Notes: generated by a model from the letters alone, not told the origin. DNA of 64,000 bases from Paraburkholderia sp. LEh10 (GCF_017814945.1 NZ_JAGIPX010000006.1:1-64000), one strand, 5' to 3'; positions 37,666-47,720 are shown, numbered from the stretch's first letter. Translations and numbers: made by a program.

Positions 37666-40455
37666 TTAGGCCGATGACCCACCCAGCTTCACGAACAGGT
37701 GCTCCGGTCCGGAGTTGGTCAGATTGTTGCCCCGCACATACTGGATCGGTCTTGCCGGATCGAGCGCGATGTCGCCGACCTTGCGGGCCAGAGCCTTCGT
37801 CGCGACCAGCGTCTCCAGCTTCGCGAGCGGCGCGCCAAGGCATTTGTGCATGCCGTTGCCGAAACCCAGATGGCCGCTGGAATCACGGTCGATGTCGAAC
37901 GTCTCACCGTCGGCAAACTTGCGGCTGTCGCGGTTCGCAGCCGACAGCAGCAATCGCACCACCGCGCCCTTGGGCAGATCGACGCCCGCAACAGTGGTCG
38001 CCTCGGTGAGGATGCGGCTCACGCGCTGGACGGTACCACGATAGCGCGCCACCTCCTCGACGAAACGGTCAGCGTCAGCGGGGTTTTCGCGGATACGCCC
38101 CAGCAGATTCGGCTGTTCGGCGAACATGCGAAAAGCGTTCGCGACAAGGATAGTCGTCGTGTCGTGCCCGGCGATGAAGACGAACGCACACAGCTCCTTC
38201 GCTTCCTTTTCCGAAAGCAGCCCGTCCTTCCACATGCGCGCGATATGCCCGCCGATCGACTGGCTGTCGGTGCGCGCGAGCCGCTCCAGCGCCTCCTTCA
38301 GGTAAGCGAAGAAAGCCTGCGCGCTCTGCTCGTCGGTCCCGGTCCCCGGCGCATTGCGGGCGAGGCGCCCGAAGTAGCTAAAGGTCTCGTCCGACCAGAA
38401 CTTCATCTTCTCCTCATCCTCATTCGGCACGTCGATCATCGTGGAGATGGTCGAGATGCTGAGCGGGATGGCGAAATCGTTGACGACATCACCGCCACCT
38501 TTGGCAATCATCGCGTCGAGCAGGTCCTCCGCCCTCTGCGAGATCTGCCCGATAAACGGATCGATCGCGAGCGGCAGGAACGACGGCTGCACGACCTTGC
38601 GTAACCGCGAATGATCGGGCGCATCGAACAGCGTCAGGAACGTAAGCGGGGGCGGGCTGACGACCTCGGAGGAAAACAGCTTCGGGTTGCGGATCGCCTG
38701 GTAGACATCGTCATAGCGCGAGAGGAACCACACGTCCGAAGTCGCCGACTGGCAACGCAGCACCGGCGAGTGCTCCCGCATCCAGCGGTAGTGCTCGTAG
38801 GGGTCGCCTTGCGAGCCGTCGTCGACCACCTTGAACGGCTCCAGCCCATCGGGCCAGTCCAGTTCGTGTGAATAGGCCGGAAGTGTGCTGGCCGTGAATG
38901 GGCAGACCTGCGGCGCGCTGTCCGGCACAACAGACGGGGGAGCGGGGGGCACTGTGGCCATGGGGGCCGTCTTGTTCAGCGGCATACGCTCCAGCGCCCG
39001 GCTCATTGTGGCCTTGGAATGGAGCGCATGCAGCGCAATCACGTCTCGCGCCTTGTTCAGGTCGCCTAGTTCGAACGCGCCGACAATGTCCCGGTGCTGC
39101 TGGACGATGTCGCCGACGATCTCGATCTGGTCGGTCAGCGCGCGAGCGATGTAGTCCTGCACGGCCAGTTGCCGGTAAAGCGCGATCAGCTGCGCGTTCC
39201 CGGAAGCCTGGATCGTGAACATGTGAAAGGCGTGGTTTGCCTCGATGTAGCGCGCCACGTCGGTAAAGCGCTGCCCGGACACGAACGGCGCCGTCGCCTC
39301 GGCGAGCTGGCGGAAGCGGATCAATTGCTCGCTCGACAGCCGGCCCATAGTCAGCTGTGCCGCCCCCAGTTCGAGAGCCATACGCAGATCGAAGGCTTCA
39401 TCGACATCAACAGGCGCGATGTGCTGCTCGCCGGTCTGGACCACCAGGCCGGTGCCGGCGAACTTCTCATAATAGAAGCTGCGCGGCGTCAGCCCTTCGG
39501 ACGAGAGGAAATCGCGCACCGCATCAACCATCGGCGGCGGGCCGCAGAGGTAGACATCCGCATCGCCGTCGTTGAGCTGGGAGGGGACGATGTGGTGGGT
39601 GACATAGCCCTTTTTGGGATGGGCACTGTCGGGGCTGGCGACAGTGCAGGCATAGGTGAAGTTCGGCAGGCGCTGCGCATAGGATTCGAGCCGGTCGACG
39701 CTAACCAGATCCTCGTCGCTGTTCACACCCAGGATCATGTGGATCGGATACGGGCTGCCGCCGTCCTCGACAATCTTGTCCAGCATCGAGAGGAACGGCG
39801 CGAGGCCCGTGCCACCCGCCAGGAACAGCACCGGCCGCTCGATGGGGCGCAGGTAGAAGCTTCCCATCGGGCCGCGAAACTCGATCGGGTCCCCTACCTT
39901 GGCGGCTTCACAGAGCCAGGTCGACATCACCCCTTGAGGCACATTGCGCACAAGGAAGGACAAGTGCGGCTCGGACGGCCCCGAGCTGAAGGAGTAGGAC
40001 CTTGTCTGATCGGTCCCGGGCACCTGAATGTTGACATACTGCCCGGGAAGGAAGCTGAGATCTGCGCGGTTCTCGAGCTCGACCGAGAAGGCGATCGTGG
40101 TGGCTGACGCTCGTTGGCAGGCGACAATCCGTCCCCTGTGGAAGGACGGGCCGGTACCCGAGACATCGGAGTTCGTGGCGATCTGGATCACGCAGTCGGA
40201 ACGTGGGCTCATCTGGCAGGTGAGAACCTTGCGGGCGCTCGCCTCCTCCGGGCTAAGCGCATCTTCCACGCAGTCGCCCAGAACGTACTCGCCGGACTCG
40301 CAGACCGCCTTGCAGGTGCCGCACACACCATCACGGCAATCGAGCGGAATATTGATCCTGGCGCGAATGGCGGCATCGGTAACGCGCTCGCCCTCCTCGC
40401 ACTCGATGAAGCGGGTCACTCCGTCCTCAAAACCGAGGGTTATCTGATGGGCCAT
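37666..40455 (-). CDS. Three-part fusion: BenC-like reductase, FCD domain, cytochrome P450
   Basis: 929 residues with no internal stop. (1) Residues 1-90: plant-type 2Fe-2S ferredoxin, C40, C45, C48 and C80. (2) 105-335: FAD/NAD reductase like BenC/AntC, with the FAD motif RSYSFSS at 152-158, GGTGLAP at 214-220 and CGPPPM at 304-309. (3) About 353-491: an FCD domain, the ligand-binding half of GntR/FadR regulators, with probable metal histidines H411, H454 and H476; the usual Asp appears as N407. (4) About 520-929: a cytochrome P450 with I-helix AGHDTT at 762-767, ExxR E801-R804 and heme motif FGNGMHKCLGA with C872. It should be a self-sufficient NAD(P)H monooxygenase. ATG at 40455 follows AGGAGA. 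Module order is the reverse of CYP116B enzymes. Substrate unknown, perhaps an aromatic acid sensed by the FCD part. Confidence 0.9.
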   Translation of the reverse strand: MAHQITLGFEDGVTRFIECEEGERVTDAAIRARINIPLDCRDGVCGTCKAVCESGEYVLGDCVEDALSPEEASARKVLTCQMSPRSDCVIQIATNSDVSGTGPSFHRGRIVACQRASATTIAFSVELENRADLSFLPGQYVNIQVPGTDQTRSYSFSSGPSEPHLSFLVRNVPQGVMSTWLCEAAKVGDPIEFRGPMGSFYLRPIERPVLFLAGGTGLAPFLSMLDKIVEDGGSPYPIHMILGVNSDEDLVSVDRLESYAQRLPNFTYACTVASPDSAHPKKGYVTHHIVPSQLNDGDADVYLCGPPPMVDAVRDFLSSEGLTPRSFYYEKFAGTGLVVQTGEQHIAPVDVDEAFDLRMALELGAAQLTMGRLSSEQLIRFRQLAEATAPFVSGQRFTDVARYIEANHAFHMFTIQASGNAQLIALYRQLAVQDYIARALTDQIEIVGDIVQQHRDIVGAFELGDLNKARDVIALHALHSKATMSRALERMPLNKTAPMATVPPAPPSVVPDSAPQVCPFTASTLPAYSHELDWPDGLEPFKVVDDGSQGDPYEHYRWMREHSPVLRCQSATSDVWFLSRYDDVYQAIRNPKLFSSEVVSPPPLTFLTLFDAPDHSRLRKVVQPSFLPLAIDPFIGQISQRAEDLLDAMIAKGGGDVVNDFAIPLSISTISTMIDVPNEDEEKMKFWSDETFSYFGRLARNAPGTGTDEQSAQAFFAYLKEALERLARTDSQSIGGHIARMWKDGLLSEKEAKELCAFVFIAGHDTTTILVANAFRMFAEQPNLLGRIRENPADADRFVEEVARYRGTVQRVSRILTEATTVAGVDLPKGAVVRLLLSAANRDSRKFADGETFDIDRDSSGHLGFGNGMHKCLGAPLAKLETLVATKALARKVGDIALDPARPIQYVRGNNLTNSGPEHLFVKLGGSSA

Positions 40456-41337
40456 GGCGGTGTCTCCTCTAGAGTCGCCCGAAGCTGCTCCGCTGGCGGC
40501 ATGTTCGGGCGAGGGCGCGCGAGGTAACCTTGCTTCTCGCAAGCGCCGGTGGGTTTAATGACGCCAATTTAGAGCCTGAACCGCGTTCCCCTCAACGGAC
40601 AGAGACGACGTTAACCCGGACAAAACGTGCATTGTGATGGACGCCGGATGACCGTAGCTGCGTCCAGAAAAAACCCCGCTTACCAGGACGCTCGGACCGG
40701 TAATCCGGCCACACAGAGCGGCGCCGGCGAGCGGAAGTGGAGTCAGCGTCTTGACATGGCACGCGACCTCATCGGCTCCCCAGATATGCACATTTTCACC
40801 AGAGCATGGCCCCCCGGGTCTCGGAAACGGAAGCGCTGGCGTTCCGCCTGGCAGGGTTTAACGTAAAAGTCGCGTTCACTCTTGTCGCGTCTGGCTGGAC
40901 GGACGACGCGACGGCATTGCAGCATTGCGAGGCACGGCGCGCACCGCTGTCCACAGGACGCAAGAATGCCTTACAGTCGGAGGACCGATCGATTCTGTGA
41001 ACGCATTTTTGAACTTCTACAACGCCAATCTCGCCGTCCGCAACGTTGCCAATAAGCACGAGATCACAACGATGAGGCGCTTGGTCCATGAAGCAATGAT
41101 TCGGGGAGCTTGCACCCTGCGGGGCGCTTTCGATTCGACTTTGTGTCGAGTTTGCCGTGTGTTTTTCCCGCAGCCCCTCACCGGCGTCCAAACGATTGAC
41201 GATCTGATGGGAAACAGGATGACGACGCCCCAGCGGCGCGTTTATCCATCCCTCAACTGTATCCCGTGCAGAGCTACGAAAAAAAGCTGGGCCCAACGGA
41301 GATTAAACTTCATCACTCGCCGACGAATGGATAAAGC
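40456..41337. other. Gene-free stretch
   Basis: About 880 bases upstream of the fusion gene and downstream of the glycosyltransferase fusion. Only low-complexity Arg/Ser-rich frames occur. The segment near 40460-40620 should hold the fusion gene promoter. No mobile element end was recognised. Confidence 0.45.
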
Positions 41338-43470
41338 TCACACGCCGCGCGCGGCGCTCAGCAATTTTCCCCATTCGTAGTCGATGCGATCAGGAGTGAA
41401 AGGCAATACACCGCCGCCCGGCGTGAACGTCAATTCGCCGAAGTAGAGTCGATTGTCAAAGGCATAAAGATCGACGCGAACGTATTCGAAGTCGCTCGCC
41501 AGAGTCGCAGCCGCTTTCAGGAGCGCATCGAGGTTCTCAGGCCGCGCCAACAGATGATCGCTCCGCTTGTACGGCCCAATTGCGATTTCCATGCGATTCC
41601 AGCTGGCGTCATACACATCTCCACGTGTGTTGCTACCAAACCGGTCGGTGATGACAAGGATATACATCACCGGTTTTCGGAGGTTTCCCGAGAAGCAATG
41701 AACCTTGAAGTCGGCCGGAATGTGTCCGTCGCGATCGAGCAGCAGGGTCTCGAAGAAAATGCGTGGTTTGATCTCACGGTAATGCCGCTCCCGATCCACC
41801 CAATAGAAATCCGTGGAAAGCCACTTCTCTTCAAGCTGCTTCAACTCTTCAAATGACGTTTCGGATTTGCTTCTGACTAATTTGACGAAACTGCTGCCAT
41901 GATTTGCCTTCATGACAAACTGATCCGGCAGTCTATCGTAGACTTCGCGGCAAAAATCGGCGGGCACCGCAATCAGTGGAACGACATGTTGGCGGCCCAG
42001 TTTCTTTTCGACGTACGCACGTGTGGCGAGCTTGTCGCTCAATACCGCGTAGCGTGGATCGGGTCGCAGATTGCGCTGAAGTATCTGCTCATTGAACGTC
42101 ACGGGGTTGCGCAGTTGTGGGAAGCGCCCGATGCACTTCTTGTGCAACAGGCGAAGGAACAGGGTATCGGGCAAAAGGGATTTTCCGGCCTCCTTGAACC
42201 TGCGAGTGAGGCTCGGCGGTTTGGATTGACGCAACTGCCCGTCGGCAAGAACGTGATTGCCATCGCAAACGCTGGTCAGTCTGTCAAGAAGCCGTACCGC
42301 TTCAATGCGCGAGTTGAACCGCTCCTCGATCTTAAGGCGCGCGTTCGCTGCTATTTCCACCAGGTTGTACACGCCTGACGCAATTTCATCGACGACCTTC
42401 GCCAAGCCAACCGAATCGCGCTCATTCACTAGAAAGCCTGACACACCGTGATCAATCAATTCAGGAATGCCGCCATGGCGTGACGAAACGGTTATTACGC
42501 CGGAGGCCATCGCTTCCATGAGCGCTACCGGTACACCTTCCATGTCGCCATCCGACGCAGTCACCGAGGGAAGCATGAAGACGTCGGTTTCATCCATCAA
42601 CATCCGCACCTTGCTGTGAGGCTGCGCACCCAGAAAGCAGACACGCGATTCGACCTTCAGTTCGACCACCAAAGCTCTCAGCGAATCTTCCAGTTGACCT
42701 GAACCGACGATGGTCAGCTTTGCCGCTGAACTGACATACGCCATGGCCCGAATCGCATACTCGATACCCTTCTTTTCTGTCATTCTTCCAACGAGCAGAA
42801 TACTCAACGTGGTCGATGACGGATCGCACCTCGAGAACGGGAATCTGTCGATATCGATGCCCATACGGCCGACATGGATCTTTTCCGGATCGCACCCCCA
42901 ATCCCGAATGCGATCTGCAAAGAACTGACTCACCGGCAAAAAGAGTTGGCCGCGTCCGAAGAGTCGCAGATACTCTCGACGATAAGATTCAACCAGTTTG
43001 CGGCTCGTCAGGTCATGGCCGTGAAAGACAGTAGCCAGGGCTCCAGAAATCAGTCCTGCCTCGCGCAAATATTGCGCACGAACACCGACCATGCCGAAAT
43101 GGGCGATTACCGCGTCGCACTGCATAGTGGAATTCATACTCGAGACGCGCGCAATATCGACCGCCGCTGCCCACTTGCGCCGAGACACGGCCCGCGCCGC
43201 GACCCGGCACGCACGGTGTGCGCGCCGATTGTAAAGTCCCCGAAACGCGAGCCGGGCAACAGCAAGCATTTTCGCAGCGCGACTCGCGCCGCACCTCGGA
43301 CTCACGAAGGACGGACACTCGCCGTCGATCGCCCGGACAAGCGAGTCATCTCCGCGCGTAAGACTGAGAATCGAGACGTCGGCGCCAGCCTCGCGTAGCG
43401 CCCTCGCCTGCTCGATGATGAACGTCTCGGAAAGCACGGGAAAGCGTTGCGCAATGATGAGTATCCGCAT
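41338..43470 (-). CDS. Glycosyltransferase (GT4) fused to TupA-like ATP-grasp domain
   Basis: 710 residues. Residues 1-400 are a GT-B glycosyltransferase of family GT4: acceptor half MRILIIAQRFPVLSETFI and FHGHDLTS, donor half LLVGRMTEKKG, and the EX7E motif E311/E319 (EGVPVALME). Residues about 425-710 are a TupA-like ATP-grasp domain (PVTFNEQIL, FVMKANHGS, ADFKVHCFSG, GELTFTPGGG), a family that ligates amino acids or builds teichuronopeptide-like polymers. ATG at 43470 follows GAGGGA; earlier frame is non-homologous. It stands alone, without a polysaccharide gene cluster around it. Likely modifies a surface glycan or its peptide decoration. Confidence 0.85.
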   Translation of the reverse strand: MRILIIAQRFPVLSETFIIEQARALREAGADVSILSLTRGDDSLVRAIDGECPSFVSPRCGASRAAKMLAVARLAFRGLYNRRAHRACRVAARAVSRRKWAAAVDIARVSSMNSTMQCDAVIAHFGMVGVRAQYLREAGLISGALATVFHGHDLTSRKLVESYRREYLRLFGRGQLFLPVSQFFADRIRDWGCDPEKIHVGRMGIDIDRFPFSRCDPSSTTLSILLVGRMTEKKGIEYAIRAMAYVSSAAKLTIVGSGQLEDSLRALVVELKVESRVCFLGAQPHSKVRMLMDETDVFMLPSVTASDGDMEGVPVALMEAMASGVITVSSRHGGIPELIDHGVSGFLVNERDSVGLAKVVDEIASGVYNLVEIAANARLKIEERFNSRIEAVRLLDRLTSVCDGNHVLADGQLRQSKPPSLTRRFKEAGKSLLPDTLFLRLLHKKCIGRFPQLRNPVTFNEQILQRNLRPDPRYAVLSDKLATRAYVEKKLGRQHVVPLIAVPADFCREVYDRLPDQFVMKANHGSSFVKLVRSKSETSFEELKQLEEKWLSTDFYWVDRERHYREIKPRIFFETLLLDRDGHIPADFKVHCFSGNLRKPVMYILVITDRFGSNTRGDVYDASWNRMEIAIGPYKRSDHLLARPENLDALLKAAATLASDFEYVRVDLYAFDNRLYFGELTFTPGGGVLPFTPDRIDYEWGKLLSAARGV

Positions 43471-43898
43471 TGGTTGTCCCTCGTCGTTGAACGCGCCGGG
43501 AACTGATAGCCGCGTGCGCCTATCAAGAATGAAATCACCGCTTATCCAGGGGCCCTTCGCGAGACGCAACGCGCATGTCAGCGCCTTCTGATTTCCCAAG
43601 TCGGCCTTGATTCGCGCGTCCGGTCTGAAATTTGGCGAGCCGCACAAAAACCAAAATCTTCCGGGTAGCCAGAGATGCAAACATTGCAGCGCGATGCGGA
43701 AATCGATGTCTTGCCCATGATGTCACGGACCAGGGCTGGGTCGCAATAAGGCGCGGGGTAAAATCCGCGCTCTTACACCGGCGGCGACCACGATGGCCAA
43801 GACGTAACTATTCAGCACGGCAATGGAGAAGGCGCATTGCCAGCGAATGCCTGACTCAACGCTTCTAGCGCCTCAGCCGGTCATTTGATGACGAAGCG
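43471..43898. other. Gene-free stretch
   Basis: About 430 bases between the 5' end of the glycosyltransferase gene and the 3' end of the LysR gene. Nothing protein-like or RNA-like was seen. Confidence 0.4.
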
Positions 43899-44794
43899 TC
43901 ACTCATCTTTCTGTATGTGTTCGGCGAGATGGTCGATCAGCAGACGCACCGAGGGCAACAGTCCCCTGCGTGACGGAAAGACGGCATGAACCAGCCCCCT
44001 TTCGGTTTCCAGCCCGGTATCACCTCGACAAGTGCGCCTTTTGCGAGCGCATCCTCGACGACCATGTACGGCAACTGCACGACGCCCACGCCTTTGATGG
44101 CCGCCTGCTGAAGCACGGTCATGTCGTCGGTGATGAAGCGCGGCGCGTGACTCACGCGCGCTTCCGCTCCGTCCGGGCCCACGAGCGCCCACGCATGATC
44201 GCGCTGCGGTCCCCAATCGAGGCTCGGCATGCCCGCCAGATCCGCGGGATGCGCGACTTGCCCGTGCCGCTCCATGAGCTCCGGCGCGGCAACCAGACGC
44301 TGCGGACTGCCCGACAGGACACGCATGACGAGACCGCTGTCTTCGAGCGGCGGGAAGCGAACTCGGAGCGCGAGATCGAGACCTTCGCCTAGCACATCGA
44401 CCCGGCGATTGGTTGCGTCGAGAAGAACCTGCACCTTCGGATATTGAGTCATGAAGTCGGCAACCAGATTGCCGATGCGGTACGCGAGCAGCGTCGTGGG
44501 GCAGCTCATCCGCACCACGCCTTGGGGCTCGGAGAGCCTGCGCTCCATCACCTCACGGGCTGCATCGGCTTCCACGAGCACCGCGACACAGCGCTCGTAG
44601 AACTCCCGTCCCGTCTCCGTCATCGAGAAATGCCGCGTAGACCGGTTGAGCAGACGAACGCCATATCTCGATTCGAGTTCGGCGATGCGCCGGCTCAGCC
44701 TGGACTTAGGCATGTTGAGCGCCCGGCCGGCCTGCGTGAAACCGTGGTTGTCGACCACTTTCACGAAGTAAAAGATGTCGTTAAGGTCATCCAT
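43899..44794 (-). pseudogene. LysR-family regulator with a C-terminal frameshift
   Basis: ATG at 44794 has GAGGAA upstream. The helix-turn-helix (MDDLNDIFYFVKVVDNHGF) and most of the effector domain are intact. At a G-run near 43994-43999 the frame breaks: the current frame gives an unlike tail and stops at 43937, whereas the next frame continues with the expected LVHAVFPSRRGLLPSVRLL and stops at 43899. Adding one G to the run restores a normal LysR of about 297 residues. Divergent from an isochorismatase-like gene, a common Burkholderia pairing. Truth depends on read support at the homopolymer. Confidence 0.75.
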
Positions 44795-45003
44795 CACCGT
44801 TCCTCGGCAGAACAATAACGGCATCTTAGAGCAATGAAAGCGCACGGCATCGTCATTGTTCCGCTCATAGAACACAGTCGGCAGTTTTTTGGGACTGGAA
44901 GATGGTTCGGCGGCCGCATAGCATTAACGTTGCATGCAGATCCGACGCATCGTGCGTCGATCCGGAATCCCCTTCCACTTACCGCAGTGTTTCGGAGGCA
45001 AAC

Positions 45004-45642
45004 ATGGCAAGCGAACCGATTCGCGACCCCGCGAAAGATCATCTTCTGACGCCGCAGAATGCGGCATTCATCGTCATCGATTACCAGCCGGTCCAGGTGA
45101 ATTCCATTGCGTCGATGGATCGTCAGCTGCTGATCAACAACATCGTCGGTGCCTCAAAGGCGGCAATCGCATACAAGCTGCCGATCGTCCATTCGACGGT
45201 CAACGTGAAGACGGGCCTGAACAAGCCGCCCATCCCGCAACTGCGCGCGGCACTTGGCGACTATCCGACTTACGATCGCACCAGCATCAACTCGTGGGAA
45301 GACGTCGAATTCCGCAAGGCCGTCGAGGCCACCGGCCGCAAGAAGCTGATCATGACCGCGCTCTGGACGGAAGCCTGCCTGACGTTCCCCGCGCTGGATG
45401 CGCTGGCGGCCGGCTACGAGGTCTATGTCGTCGTCGATGCGGTCGGCGGCACCTCCGTCGCCGCGCACGAAGCGGCGTTGCGCCGTATCGAACAGGCTGG
45501 CGGCAAGATGATCAGCGTCGCCCAGATGTTCTGCGAGCTGCAACGCGACTGGGCACGCAGCGAAACCGTCCCGGCGTTCATCGACCTTTTCATCCAGACC
45601 GGCGGCACGGCCGGCATCCAGTTCTCGTACGACAAGAACTGA
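45004..45642 (+). CDS. Isochorismatase-family hydrolase (YcaC-like)
   Basis: 212 residues. Catalytic D26 (VIDYQP) and nucleophile C125 (LWTEACLTFPALDA) are clear, and the SINSWED segment is typical of the YcaC branch. The third residue of the Asp-Lys-Cys triad is not evident, as R92 occupies the area. Related enzymes hydrolyse small amides or isonitriles; YcaC itself has no settled substrate. GGAGG lies five bases before ATG. Divergent from the frameshifted LysR gene and upstream of pirin. Confidence 0.85.
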   Translation: MASEPIRDPAKDHLLTPQNAAFIVIDYQPVQVNSIASMDRQLLINNIVGASKAAIAYKLPIVHSTVNVKTGLNKPPIPQLRAALGDYPTYDRTSINSWEDVEFRKAVEATGRKKLIMTALWTEACLTFPALDALAAGYEVYVVVDAVGGTSVAAHEAALRRIEQAGGKMISVAQMFCELQRDWARSETVPAFIDLFIQTGGTAGIQFSYDKN

Positions 45643-45754
45643 TGCGTCACGCGCGCGGCCGGATGCTGGTCCCGTCCGCGCGCTTGCGCCATGTCCGGCG
45701 AATGTGCAGCGCCGACACGCAATGCACATGGCCCCGACGACACAAAAGCTCATC

Positions 45755-45907
45755 ATGAAGAAACAGACCGCGCCGATAGGCTTCGCAGGCTGCGTGATCG
45801 CGGCATGCTTCCACACCGATCTGTACGCCCAGAGCAGCATCACTTTGCAGGGCAGGATCGACGGCGGCGTGACCTACGTGAACAACCCGCATGGGGTGGC
45901 GCGGTAA
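45755..45907 (+). pseudogene. Porin N-terminal fragment
   Basis: About 50 codons encode a signal peptide (MKKQTAPIGFAGCVIAACF, cleavage near DLYA/QSS) and the first strand of a Gram-negative porin (SSITLQGRIDGGVTYVNN). The stop follows directly, where intact relatives continue for over 300 residues. No downstream porin sequence is found in any frame. A truncated remnant, related to the complete porin at 50275. Confidence 0.7.
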
Positions 45908-46059
45908 CGCCGCTCGCTCGATAGCGGAATCATCCCGTCCCATCGTCCTATCAGTGGGACACAGAAGTTGCCTTCCGGCCTCTACCGCCGTCATCGTCCC
46001 GCCACTACTCTGTATCCATGCAAACAAGGCCGCTGGCCTTTCAACAGGAACATTCGACG

Positions 46060-46953
46060 ATGAAGAAGATTCTCGGCACTTACGGCAACCCCAACTCGCA
46101 TTGGGTCGGCGACGGCTTTCCGGTGCGCACGCTGTTCTCGCATCAGACGATGGGCCGCCACCTCAGTCCCTTCCTGATGCTCGACTACGCGGGCCCGAAA
46201 CACTTTGCACCGACAGCGCGCCGTCAGGGCGTTGGACAGCATCCGCACCGCGGCTTCGAAACGGTGACGATCGTGTATCAGGGCGAACTGGAGCACCTCG
46301 ATTCGACGGGCGGCGGCGGCCAGATCGGCCCCGGCGACGTGCAATGGATGACAGCCGGCGCAGGGATTCTGCATGAGGAGTTTCATTCGCGCGCGTTCGC
46401 GAAAACAGGCGGGACGCTCGAGATGGTCCAGCTTTGGGTCAATCTGCCCGCGAAGGACAAGATGACGCCGCCAGGCTATCAGGGCATCCTGGCGAACCAG
46501 ATTCCGTCGGTCGAGCTGCCCGAAGGCGCTGGACATGTGCGGGTGATCGCCGGCAACTACGCGGGCAACGCGGGTCCGGCGCGCACCTTCACGCCGATGG
46601 ACGTCTGGGACGTGCGGCTCAACGCGGGACGCGGCGCCACACTGACGCTGCCGGCAGGCAGGACGCTCGCGCTCGTCGTGCTGCGCGGCCAGGTCCGGGT
46701 CAATGGCGATGAGCGCGTCGTCAACGACGCACAACTGGTTCTGCTCGGGCAGGAAGGCACTGACGTTCGCGTTGATGCCATCAGCGATGCAACCGTGCTG
46801 GTGCTGAGCGGCGAGCCAATCGACGAGCCTGTTGTTGCATATGGTCCCTTCGTCATGAACACGACCGAAGAAGTCCGCGAAGCGGTAGACGATTTCAACA
46901 GCGGGCGTTTTGGATCGATGGCCGCAACAGACGAGCGGACCGCAACCGCCTAA
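46060..46953 (+). CDS. Pirin-family cupin protein
   Basis: 297 residues, two cupin domains. The metal-binding set H61, H63 (HPHRGFE), H105 and E107 (HEEFH) is complete, matching human pirin. Pirins are Fe-binding proteins; bacterial members include quercetinases and regulators of pyruvate metabolism. ATG at 46060 follows AGGAA. The order LysR, isochorismatase-like hydrolase, pirin recurs in related bacteria, and such pirins are often induced by quinones or electrophiles; that role is inference. Confidence 0.88.
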   Translation: MKKILGTYGNPNSHWVGDGFPVRTLFSHQTMGRHLSPFLMLDYAGPKHFAPTARRQGVGQHPHRGFETVTIVYQGELEHLDSTGGGGQIGPGDVQWMTAGAGILHEEFHSRAFAKTGGTLEMVQLWVNLPAKDKMTPPGYQGILANQIPSVELPEGAGHVRVIAGNYAGNAGPARTFTPMDVWDVRLNAGRGATLTLPAGRTLALVVLRGQVRVNGDERVVNDAQLVLLGQEGTDVRVDAISDATVLVLSGEPIDEPVVAYGPFVMNTTEEVREAVDDFNSGRFGSMAATDERTATA

Positions 46954-47153
46954 GCGTCGCCAAGGCAGTAGAAGCGCTCCTGTTCTGCGTTCTCGAAATG
47001 CGGAGGTCGAACAGGAGTGCACCCCGCTGACGCTCCGACGCGTCCGCGACTGCTTTTGCGATTGCTCTTGCGACGAGCAGTCACTCGTGCCCTTCTTCGG
47101 TTTCCATGCGGTGCGCCGTGCTGGCACGGCGAGGATTGTGCTTGCTAATTTAG

Positions 47154-47720
47154 CTGCTGCAAGCCCTTCGTCGCGAGCTGATCCGCAGCGACAATTTCAT
47201 CGATGGCAAGTGGGTGGCGTCGGCGGGCGGCAAGCGCTTCGACGTCACCGATCCAGCGACGGGCAACGTGATCGCGCAGGTCGCCGACAGCACGGCCGCC
47301 GACGCGCGCGCCGCCACCGATGCCGCCGCGCGCGTTCCCCGCCTGGCGCGATGCGCTGCCGAAAGATCGCGTAGACGTGCTGCATCGCTGGCATGCGCTG
47401 ATGGTCGAGAACGCCGACGCGCTCGACCGCCTGATTTCGCTCGAACAAGGCAAGCCGTTCGCCGAAGGACGCGGCGAGGTGATGTACGGCGCGTCGTATG
47501 TCGCGTGGTTCGCGGACGACGGACGCGCATCTACGGCGACCTCATTCCGCAGCAACAGCGCGGCAAGCGCATGAGCGTGATCAGGGAGCATGAAGCCGGC
47601 GTGCCGGCGGGCGTGCTGAACCTGATCTCGGCCTCGCGCGAGAACGCGGTGCCCGCTGTCGCCGACTGGCTTGCCGACAGCCGCGTGCGCAAGATCACTT
47701 TCACCGGCTCGACGCCCCCC
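47154..47720 (+). pseudogene. Decayed aldehyde dehydrogenase (GabD-like)
   Basis: Pieces of the N-terminal third of a succinate-semialdehyde-type dehydrogenase can be read across two frames: FIDGKWVASAGGKRFDV and NVIAQVADS in one, FPAWRDALPKDRVDVLHRW and LISLEQGKPFAEGRGEV in another from about 47335, then back near 47520 to IYGDLIPQQQRGKRMSVIRE. After that about 45 residues (the region of the TPWNFP motif) are deleted, and HEAGVPAGVLNLIS follows, ending at KITFTGSTP. No start codon remains and the catalytic part is absent. A clear pseudogene. Confidence 0.85.

Noticed and set aside
39094..40107. 337-codon plus-strand frame opposite the reductase part of the fusion gene
   Set aside because: Antisense shadow; the minus strand shows complete cofactor motifs.
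40796..41296. 166-codon minus-strand frame before the fusion gene
   Set aside because: No motif or ribosome site; overlaps other random frames.
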